NCBI GenBank assembly: GCA_016234115.1
Contig: JACRHD010000012.1
Location: 62,001-126,000 of the forward strand
Source: Nitrospirota bacterium
GTDB taxonomy: Bacteria > Nitrospirota > Thermodesulfovibrionia > UBA6902
DNA length: 64,000 nt
Reading direction: 5' to 3'
The notes below the pieces were generated by a model, which worked only from the letters and a program-made list of their open reading frames with translations, ran no database searches and had not been told where the DNA came from. Shown here piece after piece: positions 56,969-64,000 of the stretch. Each line of letters opens with the position of its first letter. Position 1 is the stretch's first letter. A program made the position numbers and the translations under genes.

Positions 56969-58774
56969 TCAGGCCCCCCGCCCTTCTACCAGCAGAAAGA
57001 CCTCCACGATTTCAGGATCAAAATGGCTCCCTGAAAGCGACCGGATGTGATCAAGGACCCTTTCCTTCGGCCAGGCGGGCCGGTACGGACGGTCGGAGCA
57101 TAACGCGTCCCAGACGTCCGCTACCGCAAATATCCTTGCCCCAAGCGGTATCTCTTTGCCCTTCAGCCCCCTCGGATATCCCCTTCCGTCCCATCTTTCA
57201 TGATGATAATAAGGGATGTCCGCAGCGGGCCGCAAATAATCTATTTTCTGCAGTATGTCGAACGCGTAACGGGTATGGCGCTTCATGATCGTCCTCTCCT
57301 CATCGGACAGCTCTCCGGGTTTCAGCAGAATGTCGTCAGGGACCCCGATTTTACCGATATCGTGGAGAAACGCTCCCCTTCTTATGTGCACGAGGTCCTG
57401 TTCCTTTACACCCATTTCCTGCGCGATGCGCAGGGTCATGTCCGTGACCCGTCGCGAGTGCCCCTCTGTTGCCTTGTCCCTCATGTCCAGAACGGACGAC
57501 CAGCCTTCAATCGTGTTGTCATACGCGAGACTCAGCTCTATATTGGACTTCTGAAGACTTTCAAACAGGGCGGAATTGTCAATCGCTATGGCGGCCTGGT
57601 CCGCGATGGTATCAAGAAATTCCAGCCACTCCCTGTCCGCGTCCACGGCAGAACGGTGAAACAGCTCGAGCACGCCTTTCAACTCTCCCTTGGCAAACAG
57701 CGGGACCGCGAAATAGGATATGAACTCTTCCTCGGCAAAGAGCCCGGACCGTCTGAAATTGCCGGGAGTGTCCTTGAGATTTTTGATATGTATGATCCGT
57801 CGTTCCATCGCGGCGCTTCCGGCGTTGCTCTCACCCAGTTTGAGATTGGTATATTTCAACGCCCCTGATCTCAACCCTTTGCTGACGACATAATCGAGAG
57901 ACTGAGTATGCCTCCTGAAAAGCAGGACAGTGGCGGCGTCTATCCCGATCTGCGTAGTAATCTGGTCTACGCAATGATCGAGGGTCGTGCAAAGGTCGAG
58001 GGTCGAATTAAATGTCTTTTCAATCGAGTGCAGGACATTAAGCCGGTTGATCCTGAGCCGGATCTTTTCCTTTGCGCGCCTGTTTTCAGTCACGTTCCTG
58101 GCTACATGTATTATCCCGGAATAATTATTGTTTCTGTCATAAAGAGGCATCGCCCGAATCTCGAGGTAACTGTCGAGATTCGGCTCAAATATCTCGAAGG
58201 AGACAGGCTGTTCCGTCTTCAGGCATTCGCAGCTCGGGCATTTCTCCGGCGGAGAGTTTTTTGCGTGATAATACCGGTAACACTTGACCTGCCGGTTCGA
58301 TTTTAAAGAAGGCAGTTTCAGCATCTCGACGGCGGCCCTGTTCGCCCTGATTATATTGAAATTCCTGTCGTGCACCGTGATGATATCGGTGATCGTATCA
58401 AACGTATATTCCCATTCCTTGTTCACGCTGAAAAACAACTCCCCGATTCTGCTGTGTTCCGCAGCGTCGACAGCCATGTCCTTCAGATCCTTTAGAATCG
58501 TAATCCCCGCTGCCTTCCTTTCTTTTCCGTCCTGCCTCTGATTATTCACGCAAAATAAATAAAAAGCAGGAGTCACGATGAAAGTCAGAAGCAATGCGTC
58601 TACAACGGCCTCGGCGGCAACCGACATGGGCGGCAGTTGTGAAATGATGAACATAACGGCGATTTCCGCCGCAAACACCGAAATCATGGTGATAACGAAG
58701 GGAGAACTCAAATTTGTAAAAAAGGCGGGGACATTGCGATAACTCTGTGTCTCGGGAAAAGGTCTCTTGTCCAT
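56969..58774 (-). CDS. HD-GYP phosphodiesterase with PAS and GAF sensor domains
   Basis: 601 residues. Two N-terminal membrane helices (about 25-75), then a PAS domain (about 115-235) containing a Cys-rich insert (KCYRYYHAKNSPPEKCPSCEC) and a GAF domain (about 245-400). The HD-GYP domain has HSRRVTDM, the metal-binding FLHDIGKIGVPD, RHT and HHERWDGRGYP. It is expected to hydrolyse c-di-GMP. It would be the natural partner of the PilZ protein at 2.5 kb and the pili. The PAS cysteines could hold haem or Fe-S, making a redox input possible. Confidence 0.85.
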   Translation of the reverse strand: MDKRPFPETQSYRNVPAFFTNLSSPFVITMISVFAAEIAVMFIISQLPPMSVAAEAVVDALLLTFIVTPAFYLFCVNNQRQDGKERKAAGITILKDLKDMAVDAAEHSRIGELFFSVNKEWEYTFDTITDIITVHDRNFNIIRANRAAVEMLKLPSLKSNRQVKCYRYYHAKNSPPEKCPSCECLKTEQPVSFEIFEPNLDSYLEIRAMPLYDRNNNYSGIIHVARNVTENRRAKEKIRLRINRLNVLHSIEKTFNSTLDLCTTLDHCVDQITTQIGIDAATVLLFRRHTQSLDYVVSKGLRSGALKYTNLKLGESNAGSAAMERRIIHIKNLKDTPGNFRRSGLFAEEEFISYFAVPLFAKGELKGVLELFHRSAVDADREWLEFLDTIADQAAIAIDNSALFESLQKSNIELSLAYDNTIEGWSSVLDMRDKATEGHSRRVTDMTLRIAQEMGVKEQDLVHIRRGAFLHDIGKIGVPDDILLKPGELSDEERTIMKRHTRYAFDILQKIDYLRPAADIPYYHHERWDGRGYPRGLKGKEIPLGARIFAVADVWDALCSDRPYRPAWPKERVLDHIRSLSGSHFDPEIVEVFLLVEGRGA

Positions 58775-59169
58775 TTCGCTGTCAGGCCAACAGAAACGAC
58801 GTTTACAAACGTTTGCGTTTAACTTCCACGACTTTCAAGACATGCCCCAAAGAGAACGCACTGCTTACATTAGGTTATACAGCTTTGCCCGGTATTGCAA
58901 GGGAATGATAATTTTATTAAAACTTATTATAATCGATCTTGCGCTCGGGAGGATTTGTGAGAATAATTCAAGATTCAACATTCAAAATTCAAGACAGAAG
59001 AAGTCCGGTAATTTTATCTTGAATCTTGAATCTTGAATTTTGAATCTTGAATCTTGAATCTTGAATTTTGAATCTTGAATTTTGAATATTTATAGAAGTT
59101 TGAAGAAGTGAAAGTGATGGCAACATCCTTCTTTTTGCGGATTAAACAGCCTGCACGGTTTTATGATCT
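58775..59169. other. Gene-free gap with a heptamer element and a stray promoter
   Basis: A perfect TATAAT (58928-58933) with a weak ATGATA -35, GGGAGG and a GTG (58957) are followed at once by repeat DNA, so no gene follows. The heptamer element covers 58966-59092. The rest holds nothing I can assign. Confidence 0.5.
58966..59092. repeat. Large inverted heptanucleotide array
   Basis: Left arm ATTCAAG, ATTCAAC, ATTCAAA, ATTCAAG (58966-58995). The right arm has nine units of CTTGAAT/TTTGAAT type (about 59019-59092). The right arm has expanded relative to the left. Confidence 0.9.
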
Positions 59170-60201
59170 TTAATCGATAAAACACTGCGGGTCTTCCGCA
59201 AGGTAGTCGGCCTCTCCCTTGGACATGGAATATGCGTATGCGATCGCGCGGCATCCCCTGCAGGCGGCCCATCTGTCGCACTTCGCGCACTTCCCTTTGT
59301 ATTTGCCTTTGTCTCTCAGAGAATTGAGGACCTCCGATGTGGCCCATACCTCTCTTAGGGAGTCGGTCCTTATGTTCCCGAGGGGTATATCAAGCCTCCT
59401 GCACGGATTGATGGTCCCGTCGGGTCTCAGAGTGATGCCCGATATGCCTGCCGCGCATCCGGCGCTGGCCGTATAACCCAAATCCGAATTAATCTTCAGG
59501 TCCATCTGAGAAGCGACAGGGTCCCCCGTCACTATTTCCAGGCCTTCAACGTCGACCGACAATAAGGAGTTGTATACCCCTTTGACTTTTTTCGCGTCCA
59601 TCATCTCATGCAAAAGCCCCTTCCCCCTGCCGCACGGAACAAGCCTCGAAAAGCCGAGGCGTTGAACGCCCGCCTCTTCGGCGACCGAGACAAGCTCATG
59701 TATAAAAGGCGCGTTAAGTCCGGAAAGCGTCACATTCAACGTCACGGTCATACCGGCGTCGAGGAGGTTCTTTACGCCTGCCATCGCGCTTGCGTAACTG
59801 CCCTCACCCCTTATCCGGTCATGTATCTGCCGAGGGCCCTCAATGCTTACCTGTATCCCTTTTATGCCGAGCGCGGAAAGCCTTTCAGCTTTTTTCTCAT
59901 CGATAAGTGTGCCGTTTGACAGAATGAATATATCGATTTCTTCCTTCCTGATTTCCTCCAGTACCTTAAAGAAATTTCTGAGCAGGAAGGGTTCCCCGCC
60001 GGTTACATTGAAACTTGGAGAAATACTGACGTTATATATATCAGCCCAGGCCCACAAGGTCTCGCGGATTTCCCGAAGAACGTCCCTGATCTCGTCAAAA
60101 GAAAGTTCTCTCGCTCCTGCCGCGCCCTGATAGCAATGGCCGCAGCGGAGATTGCATCTGTCGGTGAGATGCCATTGGATGAAAAAATCGTGTGTGTTCA
60201 T
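59170..60201 (-). CDS. Radical SAM/SPASM protein
   Basis: 343 residues. The radical SAM cluster is DRCNLRCGHCYQG (C17, C21, C24) with FNVTGGEPFL; the C-terminal SPASM domain has CAAGISG, CRRLDIPLGNI and a Cys series CAKCDRWAACRGCR. The pattern resembles AhbD/NirJ haem-modifying enzymes and peptide-maturing enzymes such as SbtM. No precursor peptide gene is evident beside it, so the substrate is unknown. A divergent small Cys-rich gene (60297) lies 95 bases away. Confidence 0.8.
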   Translation of the reverse strand: MNTHDFFIQWHLTDRCNLRCGHCYQGAAGARELSFDEIRDVLREIRETLWAWADIYNVSISPSFNVTGGEPFLLRNFFKVLEEIRKEEIDIFILSNGTLIDEKKAERLSALGIKGIQVSIEGPRQIHDRIRGEGSYASAMAGVKNLLDAGMTVTLNVTLSGLNAPFIHELVSVAEEAGVQRLGFSRLVPCGRGKGLLHEMMDAKKVKGVYNSLLSVDVEGLEIVTGDPVASQMDLKINSDLGYTASAGCAAGISGITLRPDGTINPCRRLDIPLGNIRTDSLREVWATSEVLNSLRDKGKYKGKCAKCDRWAACRGCRAIAYAYSMSKGEADYLAEDPQCFID

Positions 60202-60213
60202 GTCTCATAAAAT

Positions 60214-60242
60214 GTAGGGGCGACCCGGCGGGTCGCCCCTAC
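60214..60242. repeat. Perfect GTAGGGGCGACCC palindrome
   Basis: A 13-bp arm (GTAGGGGCGACCC), 3-base loop and its exact complement, 12 bases upstream of the radical SAM start codon. It is the cleanest copy of the family at 8253, 22200 and 28381. Confidence 0.85.
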
Positions 60243-60296
60243 CTATAGTTCTAACTATCATAATTTATAAAAACATTCTATCATAAAAAAAACAGT

Positions 60297-60443
60297 ATGA
60301 AGAAAAATGTCGTAAAACAAAAGCAAGGCAGGCCTTCTCCGGCAACAGGGCCCTCTTTTATCTGCTTCAACAGGGACTGCAGGTTGAGAAAACAAAAGGC
60401 GTGCAAAGGCTTCGAGGGGTGTCCGGGATTTAAGGGTAAATAA
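60297..60443 (+). CDS. 48-residue cysteine-rich small protein
   Basis: Starts MKKNVVKQKQGRPSPATG. The second half is compact with four cysteines, ICFNRDCRLRKQKACKGFEGCPGFKGK (C23, C28, C36, C42), which could bind one zinc or Fe-S cluster. The CKGFEGCPGF motif looks conserved in type. The gene is divergent from the radical SAM gene. No ribosome site is visible, which lowers confidence. It could be an unrelated zinc-binding peptide. Confidence 0.55.
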   Translation: MKKNVVKQKQGRPSPATGPSFICFNRDCRLRKQKACKGFEGCPGFKGK

Positions 60444-60489
60444 ACGGTCCGGACCGTTCAGGCCGCTCCATCCGTCCGGGACGGCTTCT

Positions 60490-60771
60490 TCAAAACAACG
60501 TGAACTGCAAGACCCCGAACCACAGCAGACATCCGGCAAACGCGAATATCTTCTCCGGAAGGGAAAGCCTCTCCGACCTGACAATAAAATACAAACTCAG
60601 GGGAGACGTCAGAAAACAGGCGGTAAGATATATCCATTTAGGGACCTTTTCTTTGCGGGGCTCGTCGGGAAAGAGAGAACAGAACGGGCACTCGACGTCC
60701 CCTTCGAGCCGGTGTCCGCACCGCGCGCAGCGTGTTATCCCGAGTATTTCGTCGAGTCTTTCGTCTTCCAT
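60490..60771 (-). CDS. Small zinc-ribbon membrane protein
   Basis: 93 residues. The N-terminal zinc ribbon is CARCGHRLEGDVECPFC, followed by one or two membrane helices (IYLTACFLTSPLSLYFIV and EKIFAFAGCLLWFGVLQF). The ATG at 60771 lies one base after the upstream gene's stop, so the pair is co-transcribed. The role is unknown; a ribbon-plus-helices layout is common in poorly studied membrane regulators. Confidence 0.6.
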   Translation of the reverse strand: MEDERLDEILGITRCARCGHRLEGDVECPFCSLFPDEPRKEKVPKWIYLTACFLTSPLSLYFIVRSERLSLPEKIFAFAGCLLWFGVLQFTLF

Positions 60772-60772
60772 T

Positions 60773-61219
60773 TTATACGGTCTTCGGGTCCTCAGGCGGG
60801 ATCTCGTCCTCATCAAAAGGCATGACGCCGAGCTGGGTCATCACTGATTCGACGCCGCTGAGCAGGTCCCTGTAATCATAATCCGACATGTCCTGGTACA
60901 GCGCCCTTTCAGACAGCGCATCGAAAGCGTCATAATCAAACTTCCCGTCCAACACCCCGGCGCGCGTCAGGACCCTGTAAACCACGGCGTCGTTTCTGCT
61001 GTCCTCGCCCTCCTGAAAACTGAAGTTCCTCGCGTGCTCCGGCCCGGCGATATACCACTGCATCGCGGAAATGACCGCGTCGTAAAGCGTTATGATGCCC
61101 AATGATATCTTTCCCTGGCGAAGTCGCCTCGTCCCTCCGCGCACATGAAGCCTGGCCCGCATAAGCGGCCCCCCGACCGGACCCAGGGCGTCTTCATCCA
61201 TTAATCCGAAGTGCGGCAT
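60773..61219 (-). CDS. Conserved-looking hypothetical protein, 148 residues
   Basis: Soluble, no signal peptide. A basic N-terminus (RARLHVRGGTRRLRQGK) is followed by a helical part (ISLGIITLYDAVISAMQWYI) and an acidic C-terminus (PFDEDEIPPEDPKTV). A strong ribosome site (AGGAGGAGTATTTATC) is present and a perfect TATAAT (61248-61243, minus strand) lies about 20 bases further upstream with a poor -35. I do not recognise the family; the helix pattern loosely recalls HEPN-type proteins. It is coupled to the zinc-ribbon membrane protein gene. Confidence 0.6.
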   Translation of the reverse strand: MPHFGLMDEDALGPVGGPLMRARLHVRGGTRRLRQGKISLGIITLYDAVISAMQWYIAGPEHARNFSFQEGEDSRNDAVVYRVLTRAGVLDGKFDYDAFDALSERALYQDMSDYDYRDLLSGVESVMTQLGVMPFDEDEIPPEDPKTV

Positions 61220-61289
61220 GATAAATACTCCTCCTGATATTTATTATATCGTGAAACCGTGTCCGATTTTCTTGACCGTAAAATAAAAA

Positions 61290-61316
61290 GGCCACGGGCA
61301 ACGGTCACGGATGACG
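61290..61316. repeat. Short heptamer-like repeat arm
   Basis: GGCCACGGGCAACGGTCACGG has three partly matching 7-base units of the type seen at 46.25 kb. Only one arm is present. Confidence 0.4.
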
Positions 61317-61319
61317 TTT

Positions 61320-62084
61320 CTATAATGTATTCAGATACGCAATGATATTGTCCATCTCCTCTTCGGTCAGATAGTCGAATGACGGCATCCTGCCCAGGGG
61401 CCGGCGCAACTGCCTTTTAATATTTTCAGGCGTCGCGGGAAGTTTGCTTACCGGCAGTTCACGTCTCATTAGTATGCCCTTTAATCCCGGGCCGACAAGG
61501 GTTTCCGTGTCCTCCGTGTTGTGGCAGGTCCTGCATTTGTCCTCGAAGATGTTCTTCCCGCCGGCTATGGCTTCAGGCGCGGCGCCGACGGAAGGTTTCC
61601 GTGTTTCCGTTTTTCTTCTTTTTCCGGCGTCCTCCCTGTACTGAATCAACCTGTCATAAGACATATCGGTCCCGAATTCCGACACAAGAAGATAATGCCC
61701 CGCGGATATCCCTACCGCGCCGAAGGTAAAGAACGCAATCAACAATCCGAACACCTTCGCCTGGCTGTAAAACTGTTTATATATTCTTATGTACAAAACC
61801 TTCACTGCCAATAAAACCAGGACCGCGAGCGAGAACGTCCCATGGACCGCGGCCCTGACGGAAAGCTCCGTTTTGGTGACTACTATGAATTTCAGGCAAT
61901 AAAATGTGACCACCGCAAAGACCGTCAGGTAAAATACCCCGGCGGTCCTGTGAAGCCTTCTGAGGGTCTCGATATTATTTTTCCGGTCGCCCCTGCCGAA
62001 CATTTCGAACATGGTAAACATGCAGACGGCAGTCGGCAGAAGAAGTACGAGGGACAATATCGATTTCAATAAAAATGTTGACAT
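61320..62084 (-). CDS. Membrane-bound monohaem c-type cytochrome
   Basis: About 254 residues. Four membrane helices (about 5-27, 40-65, 78-103, 112-137) are followed by a periplasmic class I cytochrome c domain with one CRTCH haem site and a Met ligand candidate in GRMPSFDYLTEEEMDNIIAYL. Helix histidines (H45, H81, H130) might bind further haem. The ATG at 62084 is used instead of a TTG four codons upstream. It may carry electrons between quinol and periplasmic acceptors; no partner oxidase is in the window. Confidence 0.75.
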   Translation of the reverse strand: MSTFLLKSILSLVLLLPTAVCMFTMFEMFGRGDRKNNIETLRRLHRTAGVFYLTVFAVVTFYCLKFIVVTKTELSVRAAVHGTFSLAVLVLLAVKVLYIRIYKQFYSQAKVFGLLIAFFTFGAVGISAGHYLLVSEFGTDMSYDRLIQYREDAGKRRKTETRKPSVGAAPEAIAGGKNIFEDKCRTCHNTEDTETLVGPGLKGILMRRELPVSKLPATPENIKRQLRRPLGRMPSFDYLTEEEMDNIIAYLNTL

Positions 62085-62126
62085 TCCGCAGGGCAAGATG
62101 CGTCCCGAAGTCCGGGGACCGCGACG

Positions 62127-62597
62127 TCACGACATCTGAAGAAACCCCCTCTTGATCATCATGTCCTCTATCTTGTCTATATGTATTTTCTCGGCCTGGA
62201 AAAGCTTCCGGCTCAGCGATTCAAAATTATCGGCCAGCAGGTTCGCCAGAAGCTCATTGGCAAACATCTCCGCCATTGACTCCTCAAGACGATGCGCGGT
62301 CCTGAGGGCCTCTTCGAAAGTGACCGGATTGGACTTTATGAACTCATTCCTCTTCCTGGTAAAACCAAGGGCGCTTTCAATCTGTTCAACCGACGGCAAC
62401 ATGTCCTGTGAGGGCAGCAGGTCGATCGCTTCGAAATAAGTACTGTTAGACAACATGGAGGCATGCTCGAGTTCATCCGAGTGGAGCTGCTGCCAGAAGG
62501 CCTTTTCCCCGGGGAACAAATCCATGAAGGTCCCGTATAAAGACGCCGCGGCTTCTTCCACCGCTATGCAGCCGTTTATGAGATTTTGCTGGTTCAT
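62127..62597 (-). CDS. Ferritin-like diiron protein (rubrerythrin superfamily)
   Basis: 156 residues, four helices. Two diiron half-sites are visible: EEAAASLY (E14/E15) with DELEHA (E42, H45), then LEESMAEMF (E105/E106) with EKIHIDKIED (E136, H139). It lacks the rubredoxin tail of classical rubrerythrin. It probably handles peroxide or stores iron. It overlaps the GNAT gene start/stop by 4 bases and would be co-expressed with it. Confidence 0.8.
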   Translation of the reverse strand: MNQQNLINGCIAVEEAAASLYGTFMDLFPGEKAFWQQLHSDELEHASMLSNSTYFEAIDLLPSQDMLPSVEQIESALGFTRKRNEFIKSNPVTFEEALRTAHRLEESMAEMFANELLANLLADNFESLSRKLFQAEKIHIDKIEDMMIKRGFLQMS

Positions 62598-63064
62598 TTC
62601 TTTTCATGCACCATGACGACCATGTCCTTCTTTCCGGAAACACCGCAGGCCGCGTCAAGGGAGTCATACAATTGTTTCGCGCCTTCCTTCATCACCGTAA
62701 AACCCAGTCTGGAGAAATAGGATACCATGTCCGTGACAACATATACCATATCCACCGGCGCGTAATCGAGCAAATGCCGTATAATCGACGCCCCGATCCC
62801 CTTCCCTCTCCTTTCTTCAACTACGGCAACGCACCCTATTTCATACATCGCGCCTGTTTTTCTCAGCCTGCCGAACCCTATGAACTCGCCGTCTTCAACT
62901 GCAACTACAAACTCCTCATAGCGCAGGTCGGTCGCATCGAGGCGGTATCGCCTGATCTTTTCTTCAATCAACGGCATGTCCATGGAAGTCGCGTGCCTGA
63001 TCTTGACCATCTTGCCCGTAATGCCGGATATCCCTGTGACTTTTGGTGATTCTTTATGTCTCAT
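62594..63064 (-). CDS. GNAT-family N-acetyltransferase
   Basis: 156 residues. The acetyl-CoA-binding motif is VEERRGKGIGASIIRHLL, preceded by a strand ending IGCVAVVEE. The C-terminus with SYFSRLGFTVMKEGAKQ matches ArgA/YhbS-type N-acetyltransferases. The start at 63064 has AGGAGGCAAAG before it. The substrate is unknown. It is co-transcribed with the ferritin-like gene downstream. Confidence 0.8.
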   Translation of the reverse strand: MRHKESPKVTGISGITGKMVKIRHATSMDMPLIEEKIRRYRLDATDLRYEEFVVAVEDGEFIGFGRLRKTGAMYEIGCVAVVEERRGKGIGASIIRHLLDYAPVDMVYVVTDMVSYFSRLGFTVMKEGAKQLYDSLDAACGVSGKKDMVVMVHEKK

Positions 63065-63309
63065 CTTTGCCTCCTGTTTTGGCGAAGCGCTCGCGCCCCG
63101 ACACGCCTGCCCGGCGGACTCCTTTGTCTATATCTATATCATGTTAAACAACGGGCTTCAAGTACCCTGCACAGACGGACGTCCGTTCGCCCCGGCACGT
63201 CCCGGAGTTGAGTTTTGACCGGAAACATGGTATTTATCTCTTATCACGTCGCAGGGGCGTTATATGCAGCGCCTGCAAACGATATTCATTATCAGGAGGC
63301 TTTTGCGCA

Positions 63310-64000
63310 ATGACCCAGCCCGTTATCCTGCCCGACAGGCTCAGAGGACTGCAGGACCTTGCATACAATCTCTGGTGGAGCTGGCATCCGGCGGCCCGGA
63401 TGCTGTTTAAAACGCTGGACCGTGTGGCCTGGAAAGAAAGCGGCCATAACCCGGTCAGGATGCTGAGGGACCTTCCCGAAGACATATTAAAATCCGCCGC
63501 GCTCAACCAGGAATTCATCCGTCACTACGATGTAGTCCTTGCAAGGTTCCACAAGGAAATGGATTCAAGAGGCGGCTGGTTTTCGGAAAACATCTCTGCT
63601 CCCGAATGCATGCCCGTCGCCTATTTCTCGGCGGAATACGGACTGCACCATTCCCTTCCTTTTTACGCGGGCGGGCTGGGCTTTCTTGCCGGCGATTATC
63701 TCAAAGAATGCAGCGACCTCGGCGTGCCCCTCGTGGCTGTGGGCTTTATGTACCCCGGGGGATACCTCAGGCAGACGATCCGCGCCGACGGATGGCAGGA
63801 AAGCGTGGGTGAAGTCCTCGACAGGGACGCGGCCCCTATCGTAAGGGTGCTGGATGAAAAAGGCGGGCAGCTCGTAGTGAAAGTCCCCTTTATCGACCCG
63901 CCGCTTTACATTTCCGTGTGGAAGGTCCAGGTCGGACACATACCCCTGTATCTTATGGACACCGATATAGAGATGAACGACCCCTGGAACAGGGGGATAT
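63310..64000 (+). CDS. glgP: Alpha-glucan phosphorylase, N-terminal part (3' truncated by window edge)
   Basis: The frame opens at ATG 63310 (AGGAGGCTTTTGCGCA before it) and stays open to the window end (about 230 residues seen). It has the domain found at the N-terminus of the short alpha-glucan phosphorylases (DLAYNLWWSWHPAARMLF), followed by the start of the catalytic GT35 fold (YFSAEYGLHHSLPFYAGGLGFLAGDYLKECSDLGVPLVAVGFMY). It releases glucose-1-phosphate from glycogen or maltodextrin. The PLP-binding lysine lies beyond the window. Confidence 0.85.
   Translation, partial: MTQPVILPDRLRGLQDLAYNLWWSWHPAARMLFKTLDRVAWKESGHNPVRMLRDLPEDILKSAALNQEFIRHYDVVLARFHKEMDSRGGWFSENISAPECMPVAYFSAEYGLHHSLPFYAGGLGFLAGDYLKECSDLGVPLVAVGFMYPGGYLRQTIRADGWQESVGEVLDRDAAPIVRVLDEKGGQLVVKVPFIDPPLYISVWKVQVGHIPLYLMDTDIEMNDPWNRGI

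Noticed and set aside
58899..58959. Promoter plus GTG start as a real gene near 58.95 kb
   Set aside because: The frame runs straight into heptamer repeats and ends after about 21 codons.

Overview
The window is a bacterial chromosome segment of about 50% GC, with no rRNA, tRNA, CRISPR array or prophage that I can see. Several features point to an anaerobic or microaerobic Gram-negative, most likely of the Nitrospirota/Desulfobacterota type: a triheme c7 cytochrome, ExeA/GspB secretion proteins, a PilY1 minor-pilin operon, KDO synthesis (kdsB), SbtM/AhbD-like radical SAM chemistry, a superoxide-reductase-like domain, KdpFABC and very abundant short inverted-repeat elements. The taxonomic call is an inference from gene content only.

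Layout. 1-2.3 kb: gspA end, gspB, a c7 cytochrome and a small unknown gene. 2.4-3.3 kb: a PilZ / zinc-ribbon / superoxide-reductase-like fusion. 3.3-6.8 kb (minus): bioF, a TPR lipoprotein, fabG and bioD, with queE upstream. 7-13 kb (plus): nfeD, kdsB-pyrG-eno-ftsB and queD. 13-21 kb (minus): fimT-pilV-pilW-pilX-unknown-pilY1-lipoprotein, a type IV pilus minor pilin/tip operon. 21-24 kb: pmbA, a PGPGW membrane protein and a slipin. 24-28.4 kb: a MacA/MacB-like efflux system with two FtsX permeases. 28.4-30.9 kb: a small accessory patch with two toxin-antitoxin pairs and a decayed DUF5131 gene. 30.9-31.8 kb: a VKOR-thioredoxin fusion that is read in frame through a TGA codon at the thioredoxin CxxC position and so looks like a selenoprotein. 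31.8-43.3 kb (minus): a kdp locus (small ORF, kdpF, A, B, C ... D, E) split by a complete fur/zur-znuACB operon. 43.5-47.2 kb: a PP-loop thiolase-like enzyme, a chemoreceptor fragment, MscS and an orphan ParA. 47.5-50.8 kb: a hybrid-input histidine kinase and cspA. 50.9-64 kb: smc, an FmdB-type zinc ribbon protein, transketolase, an HD-GYP phosphodiesterase, a radical SAM/SPASM protein, a 48-residue cysteine protein, a cytochrome, a ferritin-like protein, a GNAT acetyltransferase and the start of an alpha-glucan phosphorylase.

How the parts fit. The pilus operon, the PilZ protein and the HD-GYP protein suggest c-di-GMP controlled surface behaviour. The Zn and K+ uptake systems are each paired with their own regulators. 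The VKOR fusion would supply periplasmic disulfides. Two promoters lie so close to their start codons that the nfeD and PilZ-fusion mRNAs should be leaderless or nearly so.

The most striking non-coding feature is the density of dispersed short repeats. There are about a dozen arrays of 7-nt units, many folded as inverted arms and each locus with its own heptamer, plus at least five other palindromic families. Several have inserted inside genes (bioD, kdsB, pilX, pmbA, the MacB ATPase) and been kept as translated sequence.
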